Part shown: positions 25,198-34,390 of the stretch, in pieces
Numbering within the stretch: the first letter of the stretch is position 1
Layout of the letters: each line of letters opens with the position of its first letter
Notes under the pieces: generated by a model
Database searches by the model: none
What the model saw: the letters and a program-made list of their open reading frames with translations, nothing else
Told to the model about the DNA's origin: nothing
Program-made: the position numbers and the translations under genes
Origin: Actinomycetota bacterium
Lineage (GTDB): Bacteria; Actinomycetota; Actinomycetes; Actinomycetales; Microbacteriaceae
NCBI GenBank assembly: GCA_018268515.1
Contig: JAFDWK010000029.1
Location: 1-51,023, forward strand
DNA length: 51,023 bases
Direction of reading: 5' to 3'

Positions 25198-28142
25198 CAG
25201 ACGTCCACCCCCCGTGCGCGCATCTCGAGCGTCTGCCGGTCGACCTCGGCACCAAGGCTGCGCAGCACGTCGAGCACAAGCCCGATCACCACGAGGTAGA
25301 CCCCGATGTCGAAGAAGGTGGAGCTGACGAACTCGATGTGGCCGATGACGGGGATGTCCGCCTCCCACACCGCGCTCGACAGCGGCGCCAGCCCGAAGAA
25401 CAGCGGCACCACGGCCGCCCCGACCGCGAGGATGAGCCCTGCCCCCAGCAGGCGCCCGGCGTCGGTGGGCGCGGCGGCACCGAGCTCCCAGCGGCCGCCC
25501 GCGATGTAGCGCATGACCAGCGCCATGCCCGCGACCAGACCGCCGGCGAAGCCGCCGCCGGGGGCGTTGTGCCCCGCGAAGAGCAGGTAGATCGAGACGA
25601 CGATGATGGTGTGGAACAGGATCCGCACGATCACCTCGAGCAGGATCGAGCGGTTCTCCGGCTTGACGTTGCCGCCGCCGATGAGCCAGGCCCGCGGCGC
25701 CGTGTCGCCGGCGGTCTGCACCCGCACGCCCTCGGTGGTCTCCACGAGGGGCCTGCGACGGACCTTCCGCGGTCCCTCGGGCAGCGCCTTCGTGGCGGAG
25801 AGGCGGTCGGCGCGGTGCGTGACGAACACGAGGGATGCGACGCCGGTGGCGGCGAGGACCAGCACCGACAGCTCCCCCATCGTGTCCCAGCCGCGCAGGT
25901 CGACCAGGGCCACGTTCACGACGTTCTTGCCATGGCCGAGCTCGTAGGCGAGTTTCGGGAACGCCGTGGAGATGGGCTCGGCGACCCGGGATCCGGTCGC
26001 GACGATCGCGACCGCCGCGATCATCACGCCGGCCGCGATGCCGAGGATCGCCCGCGGCACCCGGCCGACCGAGGCGTTGTGCTCGCCCATGCGCGCCGGC
26101 AGCCGCCGCAGCACGAGCGCGAATGTGACGAGGGTCACCGTCTCCACGAGGATCTGGGTGAGCGCCAGATCGGGGGCACCGCTCGTGCCGAACAGCACCA
26201 CCATGCCGAGGCCGGTGACCGACACGAGCACGACCCCGGTGTAGCGCTTCTGCGCGCGGATCGCGAGCAGGCCCGCGATGATCATGATCGGCGCCACCAC
26301 CAGCTGCACCGGGGTGTGCCAGGCGCTCAGCTGCGCGTTCATCGGACCGCCGGCAAGGAGCGCGGTGGTCTCCCCCGCGATGACGACGACGAAGATCGTG
26401 CCGACGTAAACAGGCAGCGAACCGCGCTGGGTGAGCGAGGTGGTCACGACCGAGAGGCGGTCCACGCTGCGCATCACGAGGTAATAGGCGTCCTGCGCGG
26501 TGACGCGGAGCAGGCGCGGACGCCGATCCCAGCCGATCCGGCGGGTGAGCGGGAACAGCACCAGTCCGAGCAGCACCGCCCCGAGCGAGAGGAACAGGGC
26601 GGGCGCCAGGCCGTGCCAGAGGGCGAGCTCGCCCGGTTCCAGGATCGCCCCGTCATAGCCCGGCGCCTTGGCGTCCTCCGCATACCCGTCCAGCGCCGCG
26701 CTCATCACCGCGGCGAACGGGCTCAGCGCGACGGTGCCGAAGGCGAGCAGCACCGGCGACACCAGGAAGCCGAACGGTGGCCGCGGCCATTCCGTATCCG
26801 GCATGAAGGATCCGGTCGCGTCCTTCTTGCGCCAGAACGCCCCCCACAGGAACCTCGCACCGTATGCCGCAGTGAGAATGGACCCGAGGATCACTCCCGC
26901 CAAGGCCACGATCCCCCACGGGGAGCCGCGCTGGGCCTCGTCGAACAGGGCCGCGAGCGTGGACTCCTTGGCGATGAAGCCGAGCGTCGGCGGGATGCCC
27001 ATCATGGATCCGACCGCGAGGAAGCCGGCGGTCGCCAGCAGCGGCGCTTGACGGCCCAGTCCGCTGATCTCCGTGACGTCGCGGGTCGAGAGCTGACGGT
27101 CGATGACGCCCACGATGAGGAACAGCGACGACTTGAACAGGGCGTGGCTGATCACCAGGGCGAGCCCGGCGAGGATCGCGTCCGGAGTGCCGTAGCCCAG
27201 CACGACGGTGAAGAATCCGAGCTGACTGACGGTGCCGAACGCGAGTATGCGCTTCAGATCGGTCTCCCGCAGCGCCTGCACGCCGCCGAGCAGCATCGTG
27301 AACACGCCGAGCGCGATCGTGATCGGCCGCCAGGGGCCGGACAGCGCGAACACCGGGGCGAACCGCGCGATGAGGTAGATGCCCGCCTTCACCATCGCCG
27401 CCGCATGCAGGTAGGCGCTCACCGGGGTGGGCGCCGCCATCGCGCCGGGCAGCCAGAAGTGGAACGGGAAGATCGCCGACTTGCTCAGCGCGCCGACCAG
27501 CAGCAGCACGATCGCGGCGTCGACCAGCGGCCCGGTCGGGTGCAGCTCGAGGATCCGCGACATGCTCGACGTGCCGGCGGTGACGGCGAGGAACACCACG
27601 CCGATGAACATCGCGAGGCCCCCGAGCGTGGTCACCAGCAGCGCCTGCAGGGCGGCTCGACGGCTGGCACCGCGGCGGTGGTAGTACCCGATCAGCAGGT
27701 AGGACAGGATGCTGGTGACCTCCCAGAACATCACCAGCAGCACCAGGTCGTCGGTGGTCACCAGGCCGTACATCGCACCGGCGAAGGCCAGCAGCACCGC
27801 GGCGAACTGCCCGATGCCCTCTTTCGAGCCGCGGAAGTACCAGCGGCAGTAGAGCAGCACCAGTGCGCCGACGCCGGTGACGATGAGCGCGAGCAGCCAG
27901 CTGAGCTCGTCCAGCCGGAACGAGAGCGAGAGACCGAGCTGCGGGATCCAGTCGACCGACTCCCGGGGCGTCAGCTCCGGATGCTCGGATCCGAGGAGCA
28001 CCTGGGGGGTGAGTGCCGCCGTGTGCACGAAGGCGGCGGCCGGCACGAGCGCGGCGACCGCGAAGGCGCGTGCTCCGATCCAGGCGACCAGCAGCGGCAG
28101 CAGCAGCGCCGCGAGGGCGAACACGCAGAGGAGAGTCAGCAC
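25197..28142 (-). CDS. mnhA: Mrp-type Na+/H+ antiporter subunit A with MrpB-like C-terminus
   Basis: This 981-residue protein has an N-terminal NuoL-like core of about 16 helices with HAAAMVKAGIYLIARF and LKRILAFGTVSQLGF (transport Lys), then further helices and a C-terminal domain (about 840-970) with FAGHNAPGGGFAGGLVAGMALVMRYI, the hallmark of MrpB. Having both in one chain explains why no separate mnhB gene is present. It is the first gene of the operon; its GTG start has AGGAGA 6 nt upstream. The complex expels Na+ (and K+ in some species) in exchange for protons, supporting alkaline pH and salt tolerance. Confidence 0.95.
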   Translation of the reverse strand: MLTLLCVFALAALLLPLLVAWIGARAFAVAALVPAAAFVHTAALTPQVLLGSEHPELTPRESVDWIPQLGLSLSFRLDELSWLLALIVTGVGALVLLYCRWYFRGSKEGIGQFAAVLLAFAGAMYGLVTTDDLVLLVMFWEVTSILSYLLIGYYHRRGASRRAALQALLVTTLGGLAMFIGVVFLAVTAGTSSMSRILELHPTGPLVDAAIVLLLVGALSKSAIFPFHFWLPGAMAAPTPVSAYLHAAAMVKAGIYLIARFAPVFALSGPWRPITIALGVFTMLLGGVQALRETDLKRILAFGTVSQLGFFTVVLGYGTPDAILAGLALVISHALFKSSLFLIVGVIDRQLSTRDVTEISGLGRQAPLLATAGFLAVGSMMGIPPTLGFIAKESTLAALFDEAQRGSPWGIVALAGVILGSILTAAYGARFLWGAFWRKKDATGSFMPDTEWPRPPFGFLVSPVLLAFGTVALSPFAAVMSAALDGYAEDAKAPGYDGAILEPGELALWHGLAPALFLSLGAVLLGLVLFPLTRRIGWDRRPRLLRVTAQDAYYLVMRSVDRLSVVTTSLTQRGSLPVYVGTIFVVVIAGETTALLAGGPMNAQLSAWHTPVQLVVAPIMIIAGLLAIRAQKRYTGVVLVSVTGLGMVVLFGTSGAPDLALTQILVETVTLVTFALVLRRLPARMGEHNASVGRVPRAILGIAAGVMIAAVAIVATGSRVAEPISTAFPKLAYELGHGKNVVNVALVDLRGWDTMGELSVLVLAATGVASLVFVTHRADRLSATKALPEGPRKVRRRPLVETTEGVRVQTAGDTAPRAWLIGGGNVKPENRSILLEVIVRILFHTIIVVSIYLLFAGHNAPGGGFAGGLVAGMALVMRYIAGGRWELGAAAPTDAGRLLGAGLILAVGAAVVPLFFGLAPLSSAVWEADIPVIGHIEFVSSTFFDIGVYLVVIGLVLDVLRSLGAEVDRQTLEMRARGVDV

Positions 28143-28307
28143 GGCGGTCTCCTCTGGCTCGTCGGTCTCTGCAGGCTCGACAGGCGGGTGTGCAGGTCGA
28201 CACAGGCGGGCGGGTTCGGATTCAGTTTACGTGCCGGATCCGGCATTGACCGACGAAGGACTCAGGGAATCCTCAGTCCGGAGGTCACGGATCCGCGGGC
28301 GCGGCGG

Positions 28308-29402
28308 TCAGGGAACCGACCGCTCGGCCGGTGCGGGACCCGTCGTCGTGCCCTCGCGGAATGTGCAGGTGAAGCGGATCGAGACCGCCTGCTCCCCCGC
28401 CAGCATGCGGGCCACGGCATCTCCGGCCGCGCGCCCCTTCTCGACCGCCGGCTGCACGGCCGTGGTGAGCACGTGCCCGCCGAGGCCGTCCACCGCGATG
28501 CCGTCGAAACCCGCGACGCTGATGTCCTCGGGCACGCGCAGGCCCGCTTCCTCGGCGGCGCGGATGACGCCGGCGGCGAGCAGGTCGCTCTGCGCGATCA
28601 CCGCCGTGGGGCGGGTGCGCCGGTCTGCGAACAGCGTGCGCCCGGCGATCAGCCCCTCGTCGATCAGGCTGTCGCCGGCCGAGACGACGCGAGCGTCCGG
28701 GAACACCTCGAGGGTCGGGGTCAGCCGCGCCTTCGTGACGGGGGTGGTGATGGTCGCGATGCGCTCCGGCGCGGCGTCTCCCCGCACCTTGGCGCCGTCG
28801 AACGGCAGCGTCACCACCGCGACGTCGCGATGGCCGAGCGCGCGCAGGTGGCGCGCGATCTGCGCCGCGGCCTCGCCGTTGTCCAGCTCCATCCGCGGCA
28901 CGTCGTCGCCCGCGTCGCCCTCGATCACGACCACGGGCAGGCCGCGCGCGTGCACGGCCTCGAGCGTCTGCAGCATGCGGCCGCTGCAGCCGATCAGCAC
29001 CGCGGCATCGATGGGAGCCGTGGCCAGGGTCGGCGCCCCGGCCCCCGCCTCCGGATCGTCGCGCAGCAGCAGCACACCGGCGCCGAGCTCGGCCAGGCCG
29101 TCGGTGAGACCGTCCATGGTGGCGGTCTTGATCGGATCCAGGAACGCCGCACGCAGGTGCTCCTCGAGGGCCACCGCGACGATGCCGCTGCGGCCGCGCC
29201 GCAGTGACGCGGCCCGCGGGTCGGGCCCGGCGTAGCCCAGTTCGGCGGCGGCGGCCAGCACCCGCTCCCGGGTGGCCCGCGCCGTGGGCGCCTTGCCGCT
29301 GAACACGACCGACGCCGTCGACGGGCTCACCCCCGCGGCACGCGCCACATCGGCGATCGTGGCGCGCCGGCGCGGACTCGCGGGATCAGGATCCGAGCTC
29401 AT
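28308..29402 (-). CDS. LacI-family transcriptional regulator
   Basis: This 364-residue protein has the N-terminal LacI helix-turn-helix (residues 14-35: TIADVARAAGVSPSTASVVF, then hinge SGKAPTARATRERVLAAA) followed by the periplasmic-binding-protein-like sugar domain, with VAGFDGIAVD near residue 300. The ATG lies 7 nt after TATGGT (29414-29409 on the minus strand), so it is probably leaderless. It is divergent from an MFS transporter with only 79 bp between the starts, and the palindrome 29436-29449 in between is a good operator for both. It probably represses the transporter until an unknown ligand, likely a sugar, binds. No catabolic genes are adjacent. Confidence 0.92.
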   Translation of the reverse strand: MSSDPDPASPRRRATIADVARAAGVSPSTASVVFSGKAPTARATRERVLAAAAELGYAGPDPRAASLRRGRSGIVAVALEEHLRAAFLDPIKTATMDGLTDGLAELGAGVLLLRDDPEAGAGAPTLATAPIDAAVLIGCSGRMLQTLEAVHARGLPVVVIEGDAGDDVPRMELDNGEAAAQIARHLRALGHRDVAVVTLPFDGAKVRGDAAPERIATITTPVTKARLTPTLEVFPDARVVSAGDSLIDEGLIAGRTLFADRRTRPTAVIAQSDLLAAGVIRAAEEAGLRVPEDISVAGFDGIAVDGLGGHVLTTAVQPAVEKGRAAGDAVARMLAGEQAVSIRFTCTFREGTTTGPAPAERSVP

Positions 29403-29435
29403 TCCTCGACCATAACATCGTTGCAGTCAGAGTGA

Positions 29436-29449
29436 TCGAATCGATTCGA
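29436..29449. promoter_or_regulatory. LacI-type operator in the divergent promoter region
   Basis: TCGAATCGATTCGA is a perfect 14-bp palindrome with the central CG typical of LacI-family sites. It lies between the two start regions and upstream of both -10 hexamers (29409-29414 minus, 29469-29474 plus). Confidence 0.65.
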
Positions 29450-29481
29450 CCTGCGGCTGGTCAGCCGCTACCGTTGTGGTC

Positions 29482-30705
29482 ATGGACACCGCCCTGACCC
29501 GTTCCCAGTTCGTCCGCTGGCGCGCCGCGATCTTCGCGATCTTCCTCGCCAGCGGGCTGTCCATCGCGACCTGGGCGTCACGCGTGCCCGACATCAAGGC
29601 CGCGCTGCACATCGAGAACAGCCAGATGGGGCTGCTCCTGCTCGGCATGGGGATCTCGTCGATCATCGGCATCTCGACGAGCCCGGCGGTCATGGCGCGC
29701 ACCGGGGCGCGCCTCGGCATGCTCGCGACGATGCTGAGCTTCGCCGTCGGCGTCGCCCTCATCGGCCTCGGCACCAACGTGCTGGGATCGCTGCCCGTCG
29801 TGGTGGTGGGCCTCGTGCTGTTCGGCCTGGGCAACGGATCCCTCGACGTGATGATGAACGTCGAGGCGACCGCGATCGAGCAGCAGATGGGCAAGACCAT
29901 CCTTCCGGTGTTCCACGCGTTCTTCAGCTTCGGCACGGTGATCGGCGCGGCGGTCGGCGCATTCCTGGTGCACCTCGGCTGGAACGTCGCCGCGCACGCC
30001 CTGCTGATCTCCGTGGTCATCGCCGTGCTGGCCTTCGCCTGCTGGGCGAACGTGCCGAACCGCGAGGCCGCGCTCGACCCCCAGCCCGCCGAGAAGCCGC
30101 ACTGGCGCGAGCGCATGCATGTCGCATTGGAGGCCTGGCGCGAGCCGCGCACCTACTTCCTCGGCATCGTGATGCTCGGCATGTCGTTCGCCGAGGGGGG
30201 CGCGAACGACTGGCTCGCGCTCGGCGTCTCCGAGGATCACCACGCGGGTCCGGCCCTGGGCGCTGCGGCCCTGGCCACCTTCTCGGTCGCGATGACCGTG
30301 GTGCGCCTGTTCGGCGGCCCGCTGGTCGACCGCTTCGGCCGGGTCATCGTGCTGCGCGTGCTCGCGATCACCGCGGCCGCGGGCATCCTGCTGTTCATCC
30401 TGGCCCCGAGCACCCCGCTGGTGTTCGCCGGGGCGGCGCTGTGGGGGATCGGCGCCTCGCTCGGCTTCCCGCTGGGCATGTCCGCCGCGGCCGACGACCC
30501 GGCCAAGGCCGCCGCCCGCGTGAGCGCGGCCGCCACGATCGGCTACATCGCGTTCCTCGGCGGCCCGCCCGTGCTCGGCTTCATCAGCGACCACATCGGC
30601 CTGCTCAACACGCTCTACATCCTGGTCGTGCTGGCGGCGCTCTCCGGCCTGTTCTCGGGGGCGGCCCGCCCGCTCCGTGCCGAGGAGAAGGTCGACGCCG
30701 GCTGA
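29482..30705 (+). CDS. MFS transporter, 12 helices
   Basis: This protein of about 407 residues has 12 predicted membrane segments in two halves, with a cytoplasmic loop near residues 195-215. The first helix reads IFAIFLASGLSIATWASRVPDIK, a pattern of the YbjJ/sugar-transporter-like MFS group. GLGNGSLDVMMNVEA and GGANDWLALG are further family marks. I chose ATG 29482 rather than GTG 29476 because TACCGT (29469-29474) lies 7 nt upstream, consistent with a leaderless message. Control by the divergent LacI protein is likely. The substrate is not known; sugars or an efflux compound are both possible. Confidence 0.9.
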   Translation: MDTALTRSQFVRWRAAIFAIFLASGLSIATWASRVPDIKAALHIENSQMGLLLLGMGISSIIGISTSPAVMARTGARLGMLATMLSFAVGVALIGLGTNVLGSLPVVVVGLVLFGLGNGSLDVMMNVEATAIEQQMGKTILPVFHAFFSFGTVIGAAVGAFLVHLGWNVAAHALLISVVIAVLAFACWANVPNREAALDPQPAEKPHWRERMHVALEAWREPRTYFLGIVMLGMSFAEGGANDWLALGVSEDHHAGPALGAAALATFSVAMTVVRLFGGPLVDRFGRVIVLRVLAITAAAGILLFILAPSTPLVFAGAALWGIGASLGFPLGMSAAADDPAKAAARVSAAATIGYIAFLGGPPVLGFISDHIGLLNTLYILVVLAALSGLFSGAARPLRAEEKVDAG

Positions 30706-30779
30706 GACGCAGGCGCGCGGCTGTCCTTGCCTGTGCGCGCCGCACCGTCGGTCGGTCGGTCTGCGGCACCGTCCCGTTC

Positions 30780-30846
30780 AGCCGAGCCTGTCACGTTCCG
30801 CCGACGGATTCGCCCGTTCCCTCGGCGGATCGTGACAGGGTCGGCT
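30780..30846. repeat. long imperfect inverted repeat before nucS
   Basis: The arms are about 25 bp: AGCCGA, CCTGTCACG and TCCGCCGA pair with TCGGCGGA, CGTGACAGG and TCGGCT, with single mismatches between blocks and a 17-nt loop. No T-run follows on either strand. It may terminate the MFS gene or be a small non-autonomous repeat. Confidence 0.6.
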
Positions 30847-30906
30847 CCGCGGTCCCCGGTGCCGGCTCGGCGCCCGGCACGGACCCGCCCGGGCTAGGCT
30901 CGTCGA

Positions 30907-31602
30907 GTGCGTCTCGTCATCGCCCGCTGCGCCGTGGACTACTCCGGCCGCCTCAACGCCCACCTCCCCCTCGCCACGCGTCTGCTCGTGCACAAGGGCG
31001 ACGGCAGCCTGCTCGTGCACTCCGACGGCGGCAGCTACAAGCCGCTGAACTGGATGAGCCCGCCGTGCCGCCTGGAGTCCGAGGCGCCGGGCGAGGAGGA
31101 GGCGTCGGCCGGCGTCACCGAGGTGTGGCGGGTCACGCACCAGAAGACCGGTGACGCGCTGCGCGTGCAGATCTACGAGATCCTGCACGACTCCGTGCAT
31201 GAGCTGGGCGTCGACCCGGGCCTTCAGAAGGACGGCGTCGAGGCGGATCTGCAGCGCTTGCTCGCCGAGCAGGTCGACCGCATCGCCGAGGGCGCCACGC
31301 TCGTCCGCCGCGAGTACCCGACGGCCATCGGCCCGGTGGATCTCATGGTGCGCGACGCGGACGGCGCCGCGATCGCCGTCGAGATCAAGCGCCGCGGCGA
31401 CATCGACGGCGTGGAGCAGCTCACCCGTTACCTCGAGCTGCTCGGCCGCGATCCGCACCTCGCACCGGTGCAGGGCGTGTTCGCCGCGCAGGAGATCAAG
31501 CCGCAGGCGCGCGTGCTCGCCGAGGACCGGGGGATCCGGTGCCTCGTCCTGGACTACGAGGACATGAAGGGCATCGAGTCCGGCGTCCCGCGGCTGTTCT
31601 GA
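30907..31602 (+). CDS. nucS: mismatch-specific endonuclease NucS (EndoMS)
   Basis: In actinobacteria this enzyme replaces MutS/MutL: it cuts both strands at mismatches and works with the sliding clamp. The 231-residue length is normal. The N-terminal DNA-binding domain includes [10 protein letters not shown]. The C-terminal nuclease has the catalytic residues in [22 protein letters not shown] (Asp, then Glu and Lys of E-x-K). The chain ends in RLF, similar to the clamp-binding tail of the family. GTG 30907 lies 7 nt after TAGGCT (30895-30900), so the message is probably leaderless. No neighbour is functionally linked. Confidence 0.96.
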   Translation: MRLVIARCAVDYSGRLNAHLPLATRLLVHKGDGSLLVHSDGGSYKPLNWMSPPCRLESEAPGEEEASAGVTEVWRVTHQKTGDALRVQIYEILHDSVHELGVDPGLQKDGVEADLQRLLAEQVDRIAEGATLVRREYPTAIGPVDLMVRDADGAAIAVEIKRRGDIDGVEQLTRYLELLGRDPHLAPVQGVFAAQEIKPQARVLAEDRGIRCLVLDYEDMKGIESGVPRLF

Positions 31603-31669
31603 ACCCGGCGACCACGGTCACCGAGGCGGCAGCGGTTCCCCGAGGAACGAGTCGTCGCAGCGGCCCTTC

Positions 31670-32992
31670 TCATGCTCCGGTCCAGAGCAGCTCGATCGGG
31701 ATCTCGCGACCCAGGACGCGCTCCGCCGCCCTGTGCCCCGACAGCATCGCTCCGGGCACCGTCGCCGGATCATCGGTCCAGGTGGCCTCGCCCGCGATGT
31801 GCAGCACGTCGCCGATGGGCTCCGCGAGATCGTCGTGATCGGCCGTCGTCGAGCCGACGGTCATAAAGGCGTAGGACCCGCGTGAGAAGGGGTCGTCCTG
31901 CCACGCCGTGCGGTGCACGCTGACCGGCTCGGGGATCCCTTCGCCGAACAGCCGCCGCAGCTGGCGCATCACGTCGGCCGCGACACGCGCATCCTCCCAT
32001 TCGCGGGTGGCGCGCGCCGCCGGCCCCGCGGCGAAGGTCAGCAGGGTCGGCTCACCGTGCAGCGGAGTGAGGTCATACCAGGAGTGCCACCAGCGCCCCT
32101 CCGCGCCCTGCTGGCGGATCGCGTAGACCCCCTCATCCCAGAACGATTCCGGGAAACGCAGGATCACCTTCTCGAACGCGTTCATCTCGAGCCGGGCGAG
32201 CGCCGCGGCGTTCACCGCGGGCAGCGCAGGCACGATCTCCACGGCGCCGGACTTCAGCACGCCGACCGGAACCGTCAGGACCACGGCATCGGCCGTGAAC
32301 TGCCCGCCGGCCGTGCTCACCTGCGCTCCATCGGCCCAGGCGACGCGCGTCACGACATGCCCGAGGCGGACGTCGAGGCCCTCGGCCAGGCGCGCGGCGA
32401 GCTCGTCGTAACCGCGCGGGAAGACCACCTCGTCGCCATCGATCGAGTCGTCGTCCAGACCGTGCGCGGCGAGATCCTCGATCCAGACGCCGTACTGCTC
32501 CTCGGCGCGATGCTCGAGGAACTCGCGCACCCGCTGCGCCCGGTCCTCGTCCCGCATCCTCGCGGCCATGGCCTGCTCGGTGACGTCTCGGTAGGAGGCA
32601 TCCGGCGCCGAGGCCGCGATCACCTCGACGAGTGCGGCGTCGAGCTCGTGGATATCCGCGACGAACTGCGCCGCCTCGCCGACCGAGAGCCGGCGCCCGT
32701 CTGGTCCGTGATAGGCGATCGGGCGGCTGTCGGGCTGGTAGCCGCCCACGGTGAACTCGATCGTCGGCATGCCGAACGCCTCGGCGGCGGCGGCCACAGG
32801 GCTGCCGTCGATACCGTGGATCCAGGATGCTCCGAGATCCGTCACCCGCCCGTCGCGCATGGTGTGCACCCGACCGCCGACGCGGTCGCGCGCCTCGAGC
32901 ACGGCGACCCTTCGTCCCTGCGCCTGCAGCAGCCGTGCCGCGGTGAGGCCGGCGATCCCTGCTCCGACGATGACCGCGTCGAGGTGCCCCAT
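31670..32992 (-). CDS. FAD-dependent amine oxidase (flavin monoamine oxidase family)
   Basis: This 440-residue protein has the N-terminal Rossmann motif [20 protein letters not shown] (residues 7-26) followed by EARDRVGGR, typical of the amine oxidase/polyamine oxidase family. GASWIHG near residue 57 and the C-terminal FAD contact [29 protein letters not shown] are intact. It oxidises amines to imines and releases peroxide; the substrate (polyamine, monoamine or amino acid) cannot be set. The ATG 32992 start has AGGA 6 nt upstream. An upstream in-frame extension of about 60 codons lacks family similarity and I left it out. Confidence 0.93.
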   Translation of the reverse strand: MGHLDAVIVGAGIAGLTAARLLQAQGRRVAVLEARDRVGGRVHTMRDGRVTDLGASWIHGIDGSPVAAAAEAFGMPTIEFTVGGYQPDSRPIAYHGPDGRRLSVGEAAQFVADIHELDAALVEVIAASAPDASYRDVTEQAMAARMRDEDRAQRVREFLEHRAEEQYGVWIEDLAAHGLDDDSIDGDEVVFPRGYDELAARLAEGLDVRLGHVVTRVAWADGAQVSTAGGQFTADAVVLTVPVGVLKSGAVEIVPALPAVNAAALARLEMNAFEKVILRFPESFWDEGVYAIRQQGAEGRWWHSWYDLTPLHGEPTLLTFAAGPAARATREWEDARVAADVMRQLRRLFGEGIPEPVSVHRTAWQDDPFSRGSYAFMTVGSTTADHDDLAEPIGDVLHIAGEATWTDDPATVPGAMLSGHRAAERVLGREIPIELLWTGA

Positions 32993-33230
32993 GAGGATCC
33001 TTCCCTGAATCCGTGCGGAGCCACGGCGACCGCCGGACCCTCTTGTATCCTCCCGGATGCATGAACTCCACGCCCGTCCTGTTTCCCGGGGCCTGCCGCC
33101 GAACGGTGGGGCTTCCGCACCGTCCGTCGCACCGGCCCTGACGCCTGCGCAGGCACGGCGCACCCTTCCGGCCATACGGCCTGACGACGTTTCGGCCGAT
33201 GGCCGCGGCCCGCATTGCTACGCTGAAGCA

Positions 33231-33902
33231 GTGTCGTCCCCCTACTCCTGCGTCCTCTGGGATGTCGACGGCACCATCGCCGACGCCTCCGCGGGGATCC
33301 TGCCGCGCCTCGTCGAAGTGTTCGCCTCGTTCGGACTGCCCGAACCCGCCCCGGAGGACCTTTCGCGCTGGATCGGTCCGCCGATGTTCGAGTCGTTCCG
33401 CGACATGGCGGGTCTGTCCGAAGACGACGCCCACCTCGCGGTGCGCCGGTATCGCGAGCTGGCCCGGCGCGACGGCTACGCGGCCAGCGTGCGGATCTAC
33501 CCGGGGGTGGCGGAGGCGCTGCAGGCGGTGAAGGCCGCCGGGATCCCGCAGGCCACCGCGAGCTCCAAGCCGGAGAACCAGGTGCTCGCGATCCTGGAGC
33601 ACTACGGATTGATGACCGACTTCGTCGTCGTGGCCGGCGCGCTGCCCGATGCCTCGGGCCTGCACGACGGCAAGGAGGCGGTCCTGCGCCGCGCGCTGAG
33701 CCGGCTCGCCGAGGCCGGCGTCGACACCAGCCGCCCGGTCCTCATCGGCGACCGGCTGCACGACATCGAGGGCGCCGCCCCGCTCGGGGTTCCCGTGATC
33801 TTCGTGACCTGGGGATTCGGCGAGCCGGGGGAGTCGGCCGGATCCGTCGCCGAGGTGGCGACTCCCGACGAGCTGCTGCGGATCCTGCTTCCGCAGGGCT
33901 GA
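33231..33902 (+). CDS. HAD-family phosphatase (phosphoglycolate-phosphatase-like)
   Basis: This 223-residue protein has HAD motif I DVDGTIAD (near residue 10, nucleophile Asp first), a helical cap (about 18-85), motif II in ATASSKPENQ, the Lys region and motif IV GDRLHDIEGA (near 170). It resembles the Gph/PpaX-type phosphatases that act on phosphoglycolate or small phosphates. GTG 33231 lies 7 nt after TACGCT (33219-33224), which argues for a leaderless message and against a longer N-terminus. It stands alone with no functional neighbour. Confidence 0.9.
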   Translation: MSSPYSCVLWDVDGTIADASAGILPRLVEVFASFGLPEPAPEDLSRWIGPPMFESFRDMAGLSEDDAHLAVRRYRELARRDGYAASVRIYPGVAEALQAVKAAGIPQATASSKPENQVLAILEHYGLMTDFVVVAGALPDASGLHDGKEAVLRRALSRLAEAGVDTSRPVLIGDRLHDIEGAAPLGVPVIFVTWGFGEPGESAGSVAEVATPDELLRILLPQG

Positions 33903-33931
33903 CCGGCTGGATCCGGCCTCATCCGCCGGAA

Positions 33932-34003
33932 ACGGAGGAGCACCCGGCGTGTCGTCATAGGTCCACGCGGCGACACGCCGCAGGTAAGCCGCCGCTCCTC
34001 CGT
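33932..34003. repeat. compound inverted repeat after the HAD gene
   Basis: The outer arms ACGGAGGAGC (33932-33941) and GCTCCTCCGT (33994-34003) and the inner arms CGGCGTGTCG (33945-33954) and CGACACGCCG (33971-33980) are all perfect. There is no T-run. It could be a terminator or a small mobile palindrome. Confidence 0.6.
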
Positions 34004-34096
34004 CTCCCGACACGGTGGCACGGAACGGACCACACGGAACGGATCATCTGCCGCAGAACAGATCGTCTGCCGCGGACCACCCCCACACGAAGAAGA

Positions 34097-34126
34097 ACTC
34101 CCCCGGAGCCGAAGCCCCGGGGGAGT
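34097..34126 (-). terminator. intrinsic terminator of the cold-shock gene
   Basis: ACTCCCCCGG and CCGGGGGAGT form a 10-bp stem with a 10-nt loop. On the minus strand it is followed by TTCTTCTTCG. It lies 16 bp beyond the csp stop. Confidence 0.85.
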
Positions 34127-34142
34127 CAGAAGTCCGTATCGC

Positions 34143-34346
34143 TCAGAGCGGACGGATGTTCTCGGCCTGCAGGCCCTTGGGGCCCTGCGCCACATCGAAC
34201 TCGACGCGCTGGTTCTCGTCGAGCGAGCGGTAGCCGGAGGATGCAATGGCGGAGTAGTGCGCGAACACGTCAGCCCCACCGTCGTCGGGGGAGATGAAGC
34301 CGAAGCCCTTCTCCGAGTTGAACCACTTAACCGTGCCCTGAGTCAT
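34143..34346 (-). CDS. cspA: cold-shock protein (CspA family)
   Basis: This 67-residue protein is a single OB-fold domain that binds single-stranded RNA/DNA. RNP1 KGFGFISP and RNP2 VFAHYSAI are intact, and [13 protein letters not shown] is the family signature. The length and the ending [13 protein letters not shown] fit actinobacterial CspA. GAAGG lies 9 nt upstream of the ATG. Unlike most genes here it has a leader, which contains a perfect 8-bp hairpin (34373-34390). Such leaders commonly regulate csp translation and stability with temperature. Confidence 0.96.
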   Translation of the reverse strand: MTQGTVKWFNSEKGFGFISPDDGGADVFAHYSAIASSGYRSLDENQRVEFDVAQGPKGLQAENIRPL

Positions 34347-34372
34347 GTACTGCCTTCTTGCTTGGGCTTAAA

Positions 34373-34390
34373 TCGGCGCAGATGCGCCGA
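34373..34390 (-). promoter_or_regulatory. hairpin in the cold-shock leader
   Basis: TCGGCGCA-GA-TGCGCCGA has perfect 8-bp arms. It lies 27-44 nt upstream of the csp ATG, just before the AAGAAGG ribosome binding region. Confidence 0.55.

Noticed and set aside
32993-33175. Longer N-terminus for the amine oxidase
   Set aside because: ATG 32992 has a good ribosome binding site and directly precedes the Rossmann motif.
33057-33230. Longer N-terminus for the HAD phosphatase
   Set aside because: The extension has no family similarity, and a TACGCT -10 hexamer lies 7 nt before GTG 33231.
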